NCBI GenBank assembly: GCA_905147135.1
Contig: LR990041.1
Location: 9,299,907 to 9,363,906 of the forward strand
Direction of reading: 5' to 3'
Source: Blastobasis lacticolella
Taxonomy: Eukaryota > Arthropoda > Insecta > Lepidoptera > Blastobasidae
Length of the DNA: 64,000 bases
The translations under genes and the position numbers were made by a program. A model generated the notes under the pieces. It saw nothing but the letters and a program-made list of their open reading frames with translations, was not told the origin of the DNA and did no database searches. Each line of letters opens with the position of its first letter. Positions within the stretch are counted from its first letter, which is position 1. Shown in pieces: positions 36,801-48,800 of this stretch.

Positions 36801-39800
36801 GGTAAGGCTGCTAGTGATAGCTATCGGACGGGCCCCCGCCGCCCGACCCCGGCCTGCTGGGGACCGCACTCAACGCGCTGCAGCCGCCCTACGCCGGTAA
36901 GGCTGCTAGTGATAGCTATCGGACGGGCCACGCCGCCCGACCCCGGCCTGCTGGGGACCGCTCTCAACGCGCTGCAGCCGCCCTACGCCGGTAAGGCTGC
37001 TAGTAATAGCTATCGGACGGGGCCGGCGCCCGACCCCGGCCTGCGGGGGGCCGCTCTCAACGCGCTGCAGCCGCCCTACGCCGGTAAGGCTATCCATGGT
37101 TTGCAGAGATAACTAACCTATACCCGTCCGTGTAGACTTGTCCGACAGCCAGGCGGGCACGTGGGCGGCGTGCGTGGGCCGGCTGTGCGTGCGGTCGCGG
37201 GCGGCGGCGGCGCGCGCGGCGCCCTCGCTGGCAGCGCTGATGGGCGACGGCGCCGCACCAATACAGGCCCGGCTCAACGCGCTACGGGCGCTCACGGATA
37301 TTTGTACCAGGTAATGCTAAAGCTTGGTGGAAAAACAAGAGGGAAAACGGGATACGATTCAGGGAATTAACTTTCTGGGTGCAATCTGATTCAATTTATT
37401 AAATGTTTTATTTTATTTATTTATTTATTTTTATGTTATACGGCAGACAATCAGGCAAGCGAGCCACCAAATGGAAAATAGTCCCCCCCCTTCTTAAAAT
37501 ATGGGGTAATCGTAATATAAGTAACTTAAAATAAAAAATAAATCAATTTTGGCTTAATTGACTCGGGGTGAACATGATACCTAAATATAACTAAAACCAA
37601 TGACTGAGTGTGCGCAGCGAACTCGGCTCGGACTTTTTAGTATACCTAAGTATTGGCTATTTAAATCCGAATTAAGTACGCGACGCGATTGGTGTGAATA
37701 TTTTATAAATGAGCGAGCGTAGCGTGCTCAAAATTTTTCAATTTTTGATTAAAAAGAGCTGGAGCAAACTTATTGAAGAAAAATAATGAATTAGCGAGCG
37801 TAGCGAGCTCGGAAATTTTTGTATTTTGGCTGCTGTTCGGCAAAAATTTCTCAAAAGACCATGCAGGCCTCTGTCGGTAGTATTTTCGGCGGTAGCTATA
37901 AAAATGCAGTAGATAGAGGGTTAATAATAAAATATATAGTATTTTTAATAAATTATATTTCTTAGGTGATGAGTAATCTTAAGGAATGCTTTATACCATT
38001 AACTTAGCTTTTATAAAAAGTATCAGTAAGTATAATCCGCGTAATGAAAGAGACTTGTCAAATGGCAGCAGAGGGGATTTCGCGCAGGTAATCGCCTACT
38101 AAGCAATTCGAACCACGTGACCCGCCAAGTCTCTTCTTATTTGACACTAGTTGTACTCGTAGTTAGCCGGTCCAAGATAGTATTTATTTGAGTTATTTCT
38201 GAATTGTTAAAATTAAAATTCTTGTCGCATTTCGTTTTAGGGTATGTGATACTGATAAGTGACTTTTCTGATAAAATATAGCAGTTTCACCTACTATATT
38301 CAAATTTTAAAGTAATAGTAGGCGGACAACTAAAACAGTAGGATACTGTATTATATAGTAGGGTTGGCAACCCTAGCCCCCTACGGAGGATCCTGGCTAT
38401 GCCCTTGATGCTTAAATGGGGTGCTTCCGTCCCAAAAGCATTTTGAATACAAGCGATAGTCTTACGAAGACAGACTTTTAAAATCATAGCCCTAAAATCT
38501 TTTCGTGTTAATTCCATATGCCAGATGCTTAAATGGGGTGCTTCCGTCCCAAAAGCATTTTGAATACAAGCGGTAGTCTTACGGAGACAGACTTTTATAA
38601 TCATCGCCATTAAATCTTTTCGCGTTAATTCCATATGCCAGATTCTTAAATGGGGTGCTTCCGTCCCAAAAGCATTTTGAATACAAGCGGTAGTCTTACG
38701 GAGACAGACTTATAAAATCATCGCCCTAAAATCTTTTCGCGTTAATTCCATTTTCGCCTCGAACTTCAACTTGTGATAAAAAAACAACTGACACGCGTTA
38801 TCCCGCCAATTATTTTCTAATCAATGATTGAGTTCACTTTCACTACACATGTTATCGGGTTTGTTACCACGGTTAGTATTGTTTTTACCTCGATATTTCT
38901 ACTAACCGTGGTAACAAACCCGATGTGTAGTGAAAGTGTAGTGAATAACCACGAAAGTCTTAAAACCTATAATGATTGAGTTTCTGATGTTTTAAAAAAC
39001 TTAACATTCGAAATTCAAACGTTTACGAGCGCTGCGCTCACGCTCGCTTTCACTGCCCTCTGCGTATAACAAACTCCCATCCCCCGGCCCGTTCCGTTCC
39101 AGATACACATGCATAGTGGAGCCACTTATGGGCGGCATATGCGGGTGCGTGTCGCGGGGGGCGCCCAGCCCGCTGCGGCGTGCTGCCGCGCGCTGCCTCA
39201 CCCGGCTGTTGCTAGCCGGCTACCTGAGACTGCGCACGCCGCTCTATTACAAGTACGGTGATTGAAATCGTCTAGTTTATGCGCTTATTACACATTCCTA
39301 AATTCAGTAACTGAATTTAGAAACAAAAAGCGTGAGAGTAAATCAAAGTGGATTGTATTGTACATAGAATAAGGTCCGTTTTGTATCTCGGATTTTTTTA
39401 AAGCGGAGCGACACGTGACTTAATATAAGTGATACAAAAATGGACCATATTCTATGAGCAATACATTCCATTTTGATTTTCTCTCACGCTTTTTGTTTCT
39501 GAATTCAGTCACTGAATTTAGGAATGTGTAATAAACGCATTAGTGACAAATTAAACGCAACCTTTGTACATACAGAGAAATAAAGAGATGTGTGTGGAGG
39601 CAGTCAGGGGGGCCTTTTGATGGATGAGACTTTCGTTGGGCTTATTTTTTACACGTTTGATTTTGAATTTCATTTCCAAGTTGTTATTATTAGTTATAAT
39701 GGACATAGTTTCAAGGCGGAATCTGTGCCTACCCCTGGGGCGCGGGGGCGCAACCGAGACATAACGCCAAGATGATGATGATGACAATATTGATGATCAC

Positions 39801-42800
39801 TACCATCATTCGCAGATACTGCGCGCTCCTAGCAGACGACGAGCCAGACGTTCGCGAGCCGGCCGAGTACTACGTTATGGGCTGCCTGCTGCCGGAAACT
39901 ATCTACCACCACTTCGTCGACTGCGTGCTCAACTACAACGCCTTGGAGGAGGAGGGTGAGTACGGGCTACGGGAATGACACTGGCTTTTTATACGGGCGA
40001 CTGAATGTGTAACCGTGAGCCAATCTGGGCAGTGGTCTGAGTACGGGGTACGGGACAGACGATAGCTTTGTATCAGTCAGTCATAACAGTCATGATGCCC
40101 GCTGCTGGGCATAGGCCTCCCCCAGAAATCTCCACGGGGGGCAAGGCACAGCCTTCCGCATTCGGCTGGTACCTGGCTTTATATGCAGGCGACTAAATAT
40201 GTAACCAGTGGTCAGGTTCCCCTGTTAACAGGATCACGCAGGTGGCAGTCGCTTCACTATAATTATGTGTTTACGTGTCTGGTACATTGAATGGATGAAT
40301 GAATGGATACCGTCACGGGGCCCGTACCGTCTGGTAAATTACGTATTTAAAATTCGGTGTTTTGCGTGTATGGTCATTGGCGTTTCTGGTACAATGCGTC
40401 GAAAGGACAGAAACAGTGAGAAAGAGAAAGAGAGAGAGAGAGAGACCAAGAGATATACCGATTTTTAATTGTATGTATTTGTTATTATATATGTAAAAGG
40501 CACTGTCATATGTCAAAGGCACTGTCAAGGCGAAACTGCGCTCCAACAAACAACTTAATTTCGCAAGTGAAACTATGTAAAACAGTATAAATTCAGTTTT
40601 AAAGTGCTGCGGAGGTTGTGAAAATGTTGTGCAAGTGTTATTTTCGATAGAAACTGTGTTTTACGGATTAAACAATTGAGATTATTCGTATTGTTGACAA
40701 CCTTGAACAATATATTATTTTTATACCCCCAACTTGGCGAAACTATATGGTTGACACTGACGTTGACATATGTACAAAAGTTTGCCAGCATAAATATTTG
40801 GTTTTGGGTGGCCTGTAGAGGAAAATTAATTACCACCAGAAAAAGTATTGCTGCTTAAGCAAAATATTTAAACACCCAATTTAGAATGACCCCCAACCCC
40901 GTAAAACAACCCAAACCAGTCGACGCCGTCGCAGAGACACTGTGCTAAAATGTAAAAAAAAAAACCAATTGAAAAGAAAACCTCAGCGATATGCGTTTGC
41001 TGCAACAGCGTCTTGTGTGGAGATTGTCATGGATTAACACTGACTGAAGTAAGAGTTCTCGAGCTCAAAACTGTTTAACGAAATATGACCTACTTATGTG
41101 GAGACTGTAAAACAGCGATGAAACAAATGCCACTAATACAATACAAAAAAGCAGACTTCGAAAAGTTAAACGAGATACTACATGACAACTTGCCTGGAAA
41201 TATAAAACACTTAAAATGCACAGAAAAGCAGTATGAGACGCTCGTTAAATATTGCTGTTAACTCCTGTGTCCCGCTGACAAAAGTTAACCATATTACCTA
41301 AAGCAAGCCTTGGATATCGAAAACAGAGCAAAATCGAATCGGACAGAAGAAGAGTTTGTAGAAAAGATACCAGATAACTGGACTTGAAGAATGTTACAAG
41401 AAATACAGGAAAATAAGCAACAAACTGATGAATCACTGTAGGTCTTCAGGGTAACTTATGAATCTTACCTTATACAGTCTGGGCCTAAGAAATTTTACTC
41501 CTACATCAAGCAGAAAGTTAGCATACCCTCCGTGCTTCGGAATAACCAAGAGCAACTAGTTAATACCGCCTATGACATAGCGGAAGCGTTCGCGAATCAG
41601 TTTGAGGGTGGCTTCCAAGAGGCACCCCTCACCCAAACGCCTAATTTGCCGGCTTGTCTAAGAGTGGAAGAAACCATTGCATAACTTTCAGTAAGGAAGC
41701 AATTCAAGCAGCTATTAAGGACTTGAAAACGGATTCATCCCCTGGACCTGATGAAATACCTGCAAGTATACTTCATAAATGTGACATCACCGACACCTTG
41801 GCCACTATAATGCAGACCTCATACGATACAGATGTGTTACCACGTATGTGGAAGACAGCTAATGTCACGCCTATTTTCAAAAAAGGTAGCAAAATGGATC
41901 CCTCAAATTATAGACCTATAAGCCTAACAAGTGTACCGTGTAAGGTTATGGAGAAAGTTATTGTTAAGCATATTCGCATTGGTCCATGATTTGTTGTGTT
42001 TGTGTGTACCTACTTTATTTTTTTTTAGTATTGAAGTGTTCTAAAATTTTCATATTATGTAAACGCTTATGGATTTTTGTGATGTCAAAATAAATCATGT
42101 CTATGTCTATGTCTATTAGAAAATTCATTTCCAAGAATAAGATAGTAAGCAATCATTAACATTTCTTTTATATTTCTCTGTATATCATTATTGTGTACAA
42201 TAAACAGTTAAATAAATAAATAACATGGATTCTACCCCCATCGGTCTACGGTACCAAACCTTTAGTCAGCCTTGTCATCTTGGACCTCGAGGTTCAACCA
42301 AAGCGAACCTGTAATATACTTGAACTACGAAAATGCTTTCGACAAAGTTCCCATCTCAAGATTGCTGCACAAACTTGAATTTATTGGGATACGAGGAAAT
42401 CTTCTAAAGTGGATAGAGGCATTCCTTCGTGAGCGAACCTTTTGGGTGAGAGTGGGTGAGGCGGTGTCGGAAGAGAGACGTATAACAAGTGGAGTACCAC
42501 AAGGCTCGGTCTTGGGACCTGTGCTATATATTTTATACACATTCGACCTGCCACACTACGTGTACAGTAACATGGGCCTCTTTGCTGATGATACTAAGGT
42601 GTTTGCCAACCCACTCGTGGACTATGACCAGCTTCAAGCAGACTTGAATAGGATCAGCAACTGGTCAAAGTAATGGCTCATAAGTCTAAATGCCGACAAA
42701 TGTACAATACTGCATATTGGAAACAAAAATCCTCACCTATCGTACAAGCTTAATGACATACAACTGCGTGAAGTAAATGTACAGGTCGATTTGGGAGTGT

Positions 42801-45800
42801 ACATCACAGAAGATGGGGCGAGCAGAATGCGAGCCAGCCAAACCCAACGGCCGGCTGTAGGATATCTTTTGACTTATTTAATTTACTTACGTTATTACTT
42901 ACTTTTATGAAGACTGCTGTTTTAACATTGGTTCAACATGTTGAACACTTTTATAGTAAAATATCGTTTTTCGTTAGTATAATATCGTTTCCTACCTGGA
43001 AAATTAAGTCTATTCTGTAAAATCAGACTACGTTGCAACTACGTTTTACTAATGTTTTGATTCAAATAGAATTTTGTAGTATGTAGGGTTTAACCCTGAC
43101 TTGTGTTATTACTTACGACTATTAGGACTTCTGTTCAAACGTTGGTTTGGCACGTTGATACTTTAATTTTTAATTTTTCATACATTAATAATGATTTTTT
43201 ATGGGTATCTTTCGATTTGGCCCTTCAGGCTTTAACAACCCATTACCCTGAATCCTTTGTTTTTTTTCCTTCCTCTACTGAACCTGAAACTGCCCTGCAG
43301 TTTTGTTACGTTACACGGCACGACCGCCTTGCCGGCCTATCCCACCACCACCACCCGTCGGCTTGGGGCTGGCAGGGCCTTCACAGGCCCAGCAATCGGC
43401 CTCCGCCACTGGTGGAGTAGTACGCCGCATGAGGTGGACTCATCACCAAAACGAGAATGTCATGCGAGCGTATTACAGGGCGACAGAGACAGGCATCAAG
43501 GGGACGGGTTATCGGGCGAGACTGCTCGCTCCATTCCAAACCCTGGAGCCTTCGTTATCCGTCACAGCGCAAAATTTGGCAGACCGAGTTCCTTTTATTC
43601 TCAAGAGAAAACTGTTTGCTCCTACTGAACTCGGTCGACTACGACTCGAGGCTGTGGCATCCACTAGTCCCGTCGGTAGAAGACAGAGCGGAAGGCGTAG
43701 TAACACTAGACGCAGAACTATCTTCGACCCTAGTATCGCATTGGCGAGTCCAGCTCAAACTCATGCCGAATTGGGATTAGTGGATGACACGTCTGCCCAG
43801 GAGTCAGAACGGATCAGGAGGTTACTTGAAGAGGCGATACTCGAGTTCCGTGAATTTCCATTCGAGGAGAGGCCGAAAGTACCAAGAATGCCCCTAAGTA
43901 GCAGAAATCGGGGCGTCGTCGAGGCAATAAGCCGGATGCTTCTTCCTTTCTTGGAAGACAGTGGCAGCCTCAGTGATACCAACTCGATCCTATTTGGTGC
44001 TGCAGTAGCAGTCTGCAGATTTGTTGGCGTTAGAGTTTCAGCTAGGAGTGTGGGGGGTAGCTCTAATGATTGTCGAAGCGGAAGCCCAGTCTGGCGTAAA
44101 AGGATTGAGAAACGTATTGCTGAGGCCAGAGTCCTCATTGGCAAACTGATAACCTTTAGGTCGGGTAACACTAGGCCGCGGGTGATGCGTTTCGTTCATA
44201 GGGCAATGGCAGTCTCTCAGACCCTGCCCTAGTGCGAAAGGTGTTGGAACGCATCGACGACCTGAATAAGAAGATCGCTGCTTGGGGAAGTCGGATACGG
44301 CGATATTCGGAGAGTGCTAAGGTTTCACCAAAATCGTCTCTTCGGGAGTGACCAAAAGAAATTCTATCGCACTTGGGGGACACGAGCTGGCCTCTGGCCC
44401 GTGGTAGGTCCAGCTCGATTGTACTGGGACCGGTCCATCATTACGGACAGGACTGTACCTGCTAACAAGCCTGATATTGTTCTGGTGGACCGGCTGAAGT
44501 CGTGTGTGTTCTTGGTGGACGACATTATCCCTTTCCATGAGAACCTTGTCAAATCGGAATGAGACAAAATAATTAAATATCTGAATCTGGCGCACGAGGT
44601 TACCGATATGTGGCAAGTGACGTCCACTGAGATCATTCCAGTCGTAGTTTCAATAAAATGTCTGGTTCCAACTTCTCTTCGTGGCTATCTGAAGAGGTTG
44701 GAATTAAGTGACGGACCAGTTGGTAATAATAATCATAATCATTTATTCAGTCATGACAGGTACATAAAGGTGGTAATATAATAATGGTAGCAGCTCCATG
44801 ATGCGCCTTAAAGCATACTAAATATTACATGTTTCACATGAACTTGTTTGTTTATAATACAATTAAAAAGAAAATTAAATAAATGTCAAATCACTAAAAT
44901 TCAGTATGTCAAATAATTAAGATTAAATGTCTTAAGTTAAAATAATTAAATTACAATGACAAATAATAATAATTCAAATGTACTAATTTTTCCATAAAAT
45001 GTCAATAAAATATATAATGTCAAGTAATAATAATTCAAATTTAATAATTATTCCATAAAGTTTCAATAAAATATGTCAATTTGAATTATTAAAATAATTA
45101 AAATAATATCATCGCCCCTAAAAAAAAAAAAAAAATATTCCTACCAAATAGAATGCTAAAATATCCAAATGTCAAAATCTTCTTAAATCGATGTCACTAA
45201 GGTAATAATTAATATTATAATAGCACTTTTTAATTAGCAAATTATTTAAAAATACCTTAAAATTTTTAACAGCTACAGATTTTGCAAATTCTGGTAGTTT
45301 GTTATATAGTTTGGGACCCATTTCAGTAATATTTTTCCTCATCATTGCTGTTTTGCAGCAATGTGTCTCTATTGTAATGTTTCTGGGTCTAAGCTTAATG
45401 GAGTCAACTACAGGCTTCTTTTTAAATATGTTTGGGTTGCAATGCACGAATACGCAACACTCCAAAATGTACAGGCACGGAAATGTTAATAGTTTCATTG
45501 ATTTAAAATGGGGCTGGCAGGAGTCCACAGGTTTGATGCCACACATTGCCCTATGACACCTTTTTTGAGCCCTAAACACAGTTTCCCTCTCTGAAGAGTT
45601 GCCCCAAAAAATTATGTCATAACGCAAAGTTTCAATCACAAATCCATGATATGACGTTAGGACTGTTTACCGGTCTGCTACTTTGGATAACTTATATAAG
45701 GCAAATGAGAACTTAGATATTTTTTTACAAACGCTGTGAATGTGTCACCCATGTCATATTGTTGTCTACATAGAGCCCTAGAAATTTAACTTTTTGTGTT

Positions 45801-48800
45801 TCGGTTATTGTTTGATTTTTATGTATAATTTTTAGCGTGTCGGTCTTTTTTCTTTGTGTAAATTGCATTATATTAGTTTTTTCAATATTAATTTTTAGAT
45901 TGTTCATGTCAAGCCAGGTTATTACATTATTTTAAGTATTATTTATTTCTAATTGATAATCAATGTCATTATTGTGGTCAAAATATATTGTATTGTCATC
46001 GGCAAAAAGTGTCATTTGATATTTACTTGATTTTACAATGTCATTAATAAATATTTAAAAAAATAAAGGTCCAAGAACACTACCTTGAGGAACTATATTT
46101 AATAGTCTGGCTGTCAGAAATATAACTTTCTTCCTCTTTGGAATCTATTGATATTTGTGTCAGTTTAGTATACTGTTTTCGACCTTCTAGATAGGATGCT
46201 ACTAAATTTAAAGAGTTTCCACGGAATCCATAACGCTCCAATTTCCATAGCAGCATCTTGTGATCAACGCGATCAAATGCCTTTGAATATGGCACATGAT
46301 GGAGACCTCTTATCCATGTATGTAACAGCATGTTTCACTAGATCATATATTGCCATACTTGTCGTTTTATCTTTCCTAAAGCCGTTTTGCTCCGTAATTA
46401 ATAAATTGTATTTCTCAAAGAAATTATAAAAAATTCGCAGATAATCTTCTCAAATTTTTTTGATATAACTGGTAAAAGAGCTACATTTGACATGTCACTT
46501 TCTTCACCTTTTTTGAAAAGTGGCACAACAATAGCCGTTTTCAGTTTATTCGGAAAGGTACCTGTAGATAAACATAGGTTTTTAAGTGACTTAAGGGATT
46601 GGCAATTAGATCTGCAACATATTTAACTGCCTTTGTGCTAATATCATCATAACCTACACTATTCGTATTCTTTAACGCCATGATGGTTTTGTATACGGCC
46701 GTAGCTGTAGTTAGAGCCATAAATATTGAATATAAATTGTTTTGTATATTAATGTCATAGTTTTTATTGTCATTGTGTATTACATCATTATTTTGGTTTA
46801 TAAAAAAATAATTGAATGATTTAACAATTAGTAATGGCGACGTAATATGTTTGTCACTTACAACAACGCGGGTAATAAACGGGGCTCTTTTGGATAGCTG
46901 CTCTTTGTACTTTTAATAATTTTCCACTTTGCTTTAGATTTATTTTTGGAAGTATTTATATAATAAGCATTTTGTGATCTTTGTGTTAATTTTATTATTT
47001 TTCTTAGTCTGCATGAATACGATTTTAAAGCCACTTTAGTTTTGTCATCTTTATTTCGGCGATAGTGCCATAAAGTTTTCCTTTTTTTTCTACAACATGA
47101 TTTTATTCCTTTTGTAAGCCACTTTGGTTTTGTCATTGTTTTTTTTTATTGTTTTATAGGGAAAACATAAATCATGGAGACATTTAAATATATCAATGAA
47201 ATTATCGTATCCTTCATTACCGTCTGTACTATTAAGCACATCGGCAAAAGTTAAACTTTTAATATATTTTCTGAAAATAATAAAATTTTCCTTACTGTAA
47301 TCACGACGTTTAATAAACCATGATTTTACTGCACACGTTTTTTTCGTAGGACATATTAAGATTTGTGCAGCATGATCTGATAAGGCCATATCTATTACTT
47401 GTGCTTGTGATCCCTTTACATTATGAGCAAAGTTATCGATGCAAGTTCCGCTATTAATTCTTGTTGCTTGTTTAATTTCAAGATTTAGGTTATGGCACAG
47501 CAAATGATTAATAAATTCCCGACTTTTTGGAGTCTTTTAGCGTGTCTATGTTGAAATCTCCACAGAGTACAATTTTTTGTTTGTTTTGCAGTTGACTCTA
47601 TTTAAACTTTGTTCTAAAATATCGTGAAAAATATTAAAACTAGTGTTAGGAACTCTATACATACACAGAATTATTAAACTATGATCACACAGCTCAATTG
47701 CGCAGACTTCAGTGATACATTGCACGGACAACTTCCCTATGTCTTGTAATACCTTGTACCTAAGTCCATTTTTCACAATAATACATGATCCCCCTCTTTT
47801 TTTATCTCTTGAGTAGCTAGCTGCTAATGTGAAGTTCGGTATAGTTAAGAATGCTTCATTGTCTGGAATCATGTTGTGCTCAGTTATTCATAAAACGTCT
47901 ATACCCATGCTGTGATCTGCTATCACACTTAGATTGACTATAAGGTCTCAGTTTTTGTTAAAAGTCCCGAGATATTTTGATGAAGTATTCGAATGTTATT
48001 GTAATGGAAAAAAATACTATTTTTAATTATATTTTGCTGTTTGCTGTCGTCAATGTCATCGTCTTCCTCACCTTTTTTATTGTAAATTTTTAGTAAGCTT
48101 ATATATTGCGCTATGTTCTGGATTATTTTTTGCACTCCTGTATTTTTTATTCTCCCAGTAACCGCAGAGAACATGTTCAGCTGTAGGTCTTTATTTTCAT
48201 CAAGAAACATAGCGTATGCATATTTTGATGTTCTTTGTGCAAGTATATTATTAAATATTTCTACTCGCCAATGAAATAGATATGTGCCACATGTATAATT
48301 AGGAGAGACTATTATTACATTTGTTTCATTAGCTATAATTTGTAAGTTGTTTTTAATTGAGTCCACTAATGCTTTGTAGTTTCGCGATCTTTTGAAATCC
48401 TCTTCACCGATCATGACAACAAAGTAATCCCGCTTAGTTAGACCTGTAGCCTTTTGTTCCACATTACTGGTTAAAATATCTACTCCCGCATTTGGCGTTA
48501 TGTAGTGAAGCGTTTCATAGTCATCGTAGAAAATGTTTTGTTTTAGATTTCGCAATATATGGTCTTGCTGGATAATGCGAGGATTGTCCGCCGAATCCTC
48601 TCTCTCTCTCGCCCTGACCCTCGGCCGTTTGGTCTCCTCTGCCGAGGGGTGTCCTCCCTTAAACAGGAAGAAAAATAATTTAATTTCTTGATAATAATTA
48701 CGAGTGCGTCAAAATATAATCTTAACCGAGGCAGCAATCCAGGAGATAACGGAGAGAACTAAACGTTCAAAAAACTTGATTATTTACGATTTACCGGAGT

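Larger units (their letters stand above)
37311..39102 (+). other. NCAPD3 intron 15
   Basis: Contains a fragment of the 'gcgagccacc' dispersed repeat (37435-37500), repeated 'gagcgagcgtagcg' motifs (37710-37810), a 3 x 117-bp tandem repeat and a hairpin element, listed separately. Confidence 0.6.

Noticed and set aside
31085..37093. A series of ~122-130-codon plus-strand ORFs (GRATPPDPGLLGTALNAL...) that could suggest a repetitive protein
   Set aside because: 94 is not a multiple of 3, so the frame rotates with each unit and closes after four units; these are by-products of the minisatellite, not a protein-coding gene.
31085..37093. CRISPR-like array
   Set aside because: Units are contiguous and identical with no unique spacers, and the context is an intron of a eukaryotic gene.
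39251..39262. Alternative exon 16 donor at TACG|GTGATT
   Set aside because: It would join exon 17 out of the conserved frame; the GTACGG donor gives a gap-free match to the human protein.
43761..44171. 136-codon minus-strand ORF
   Set aside because: Complementary to the 309-codon R4/Dong-like ORF, which has recognisable family sequence.
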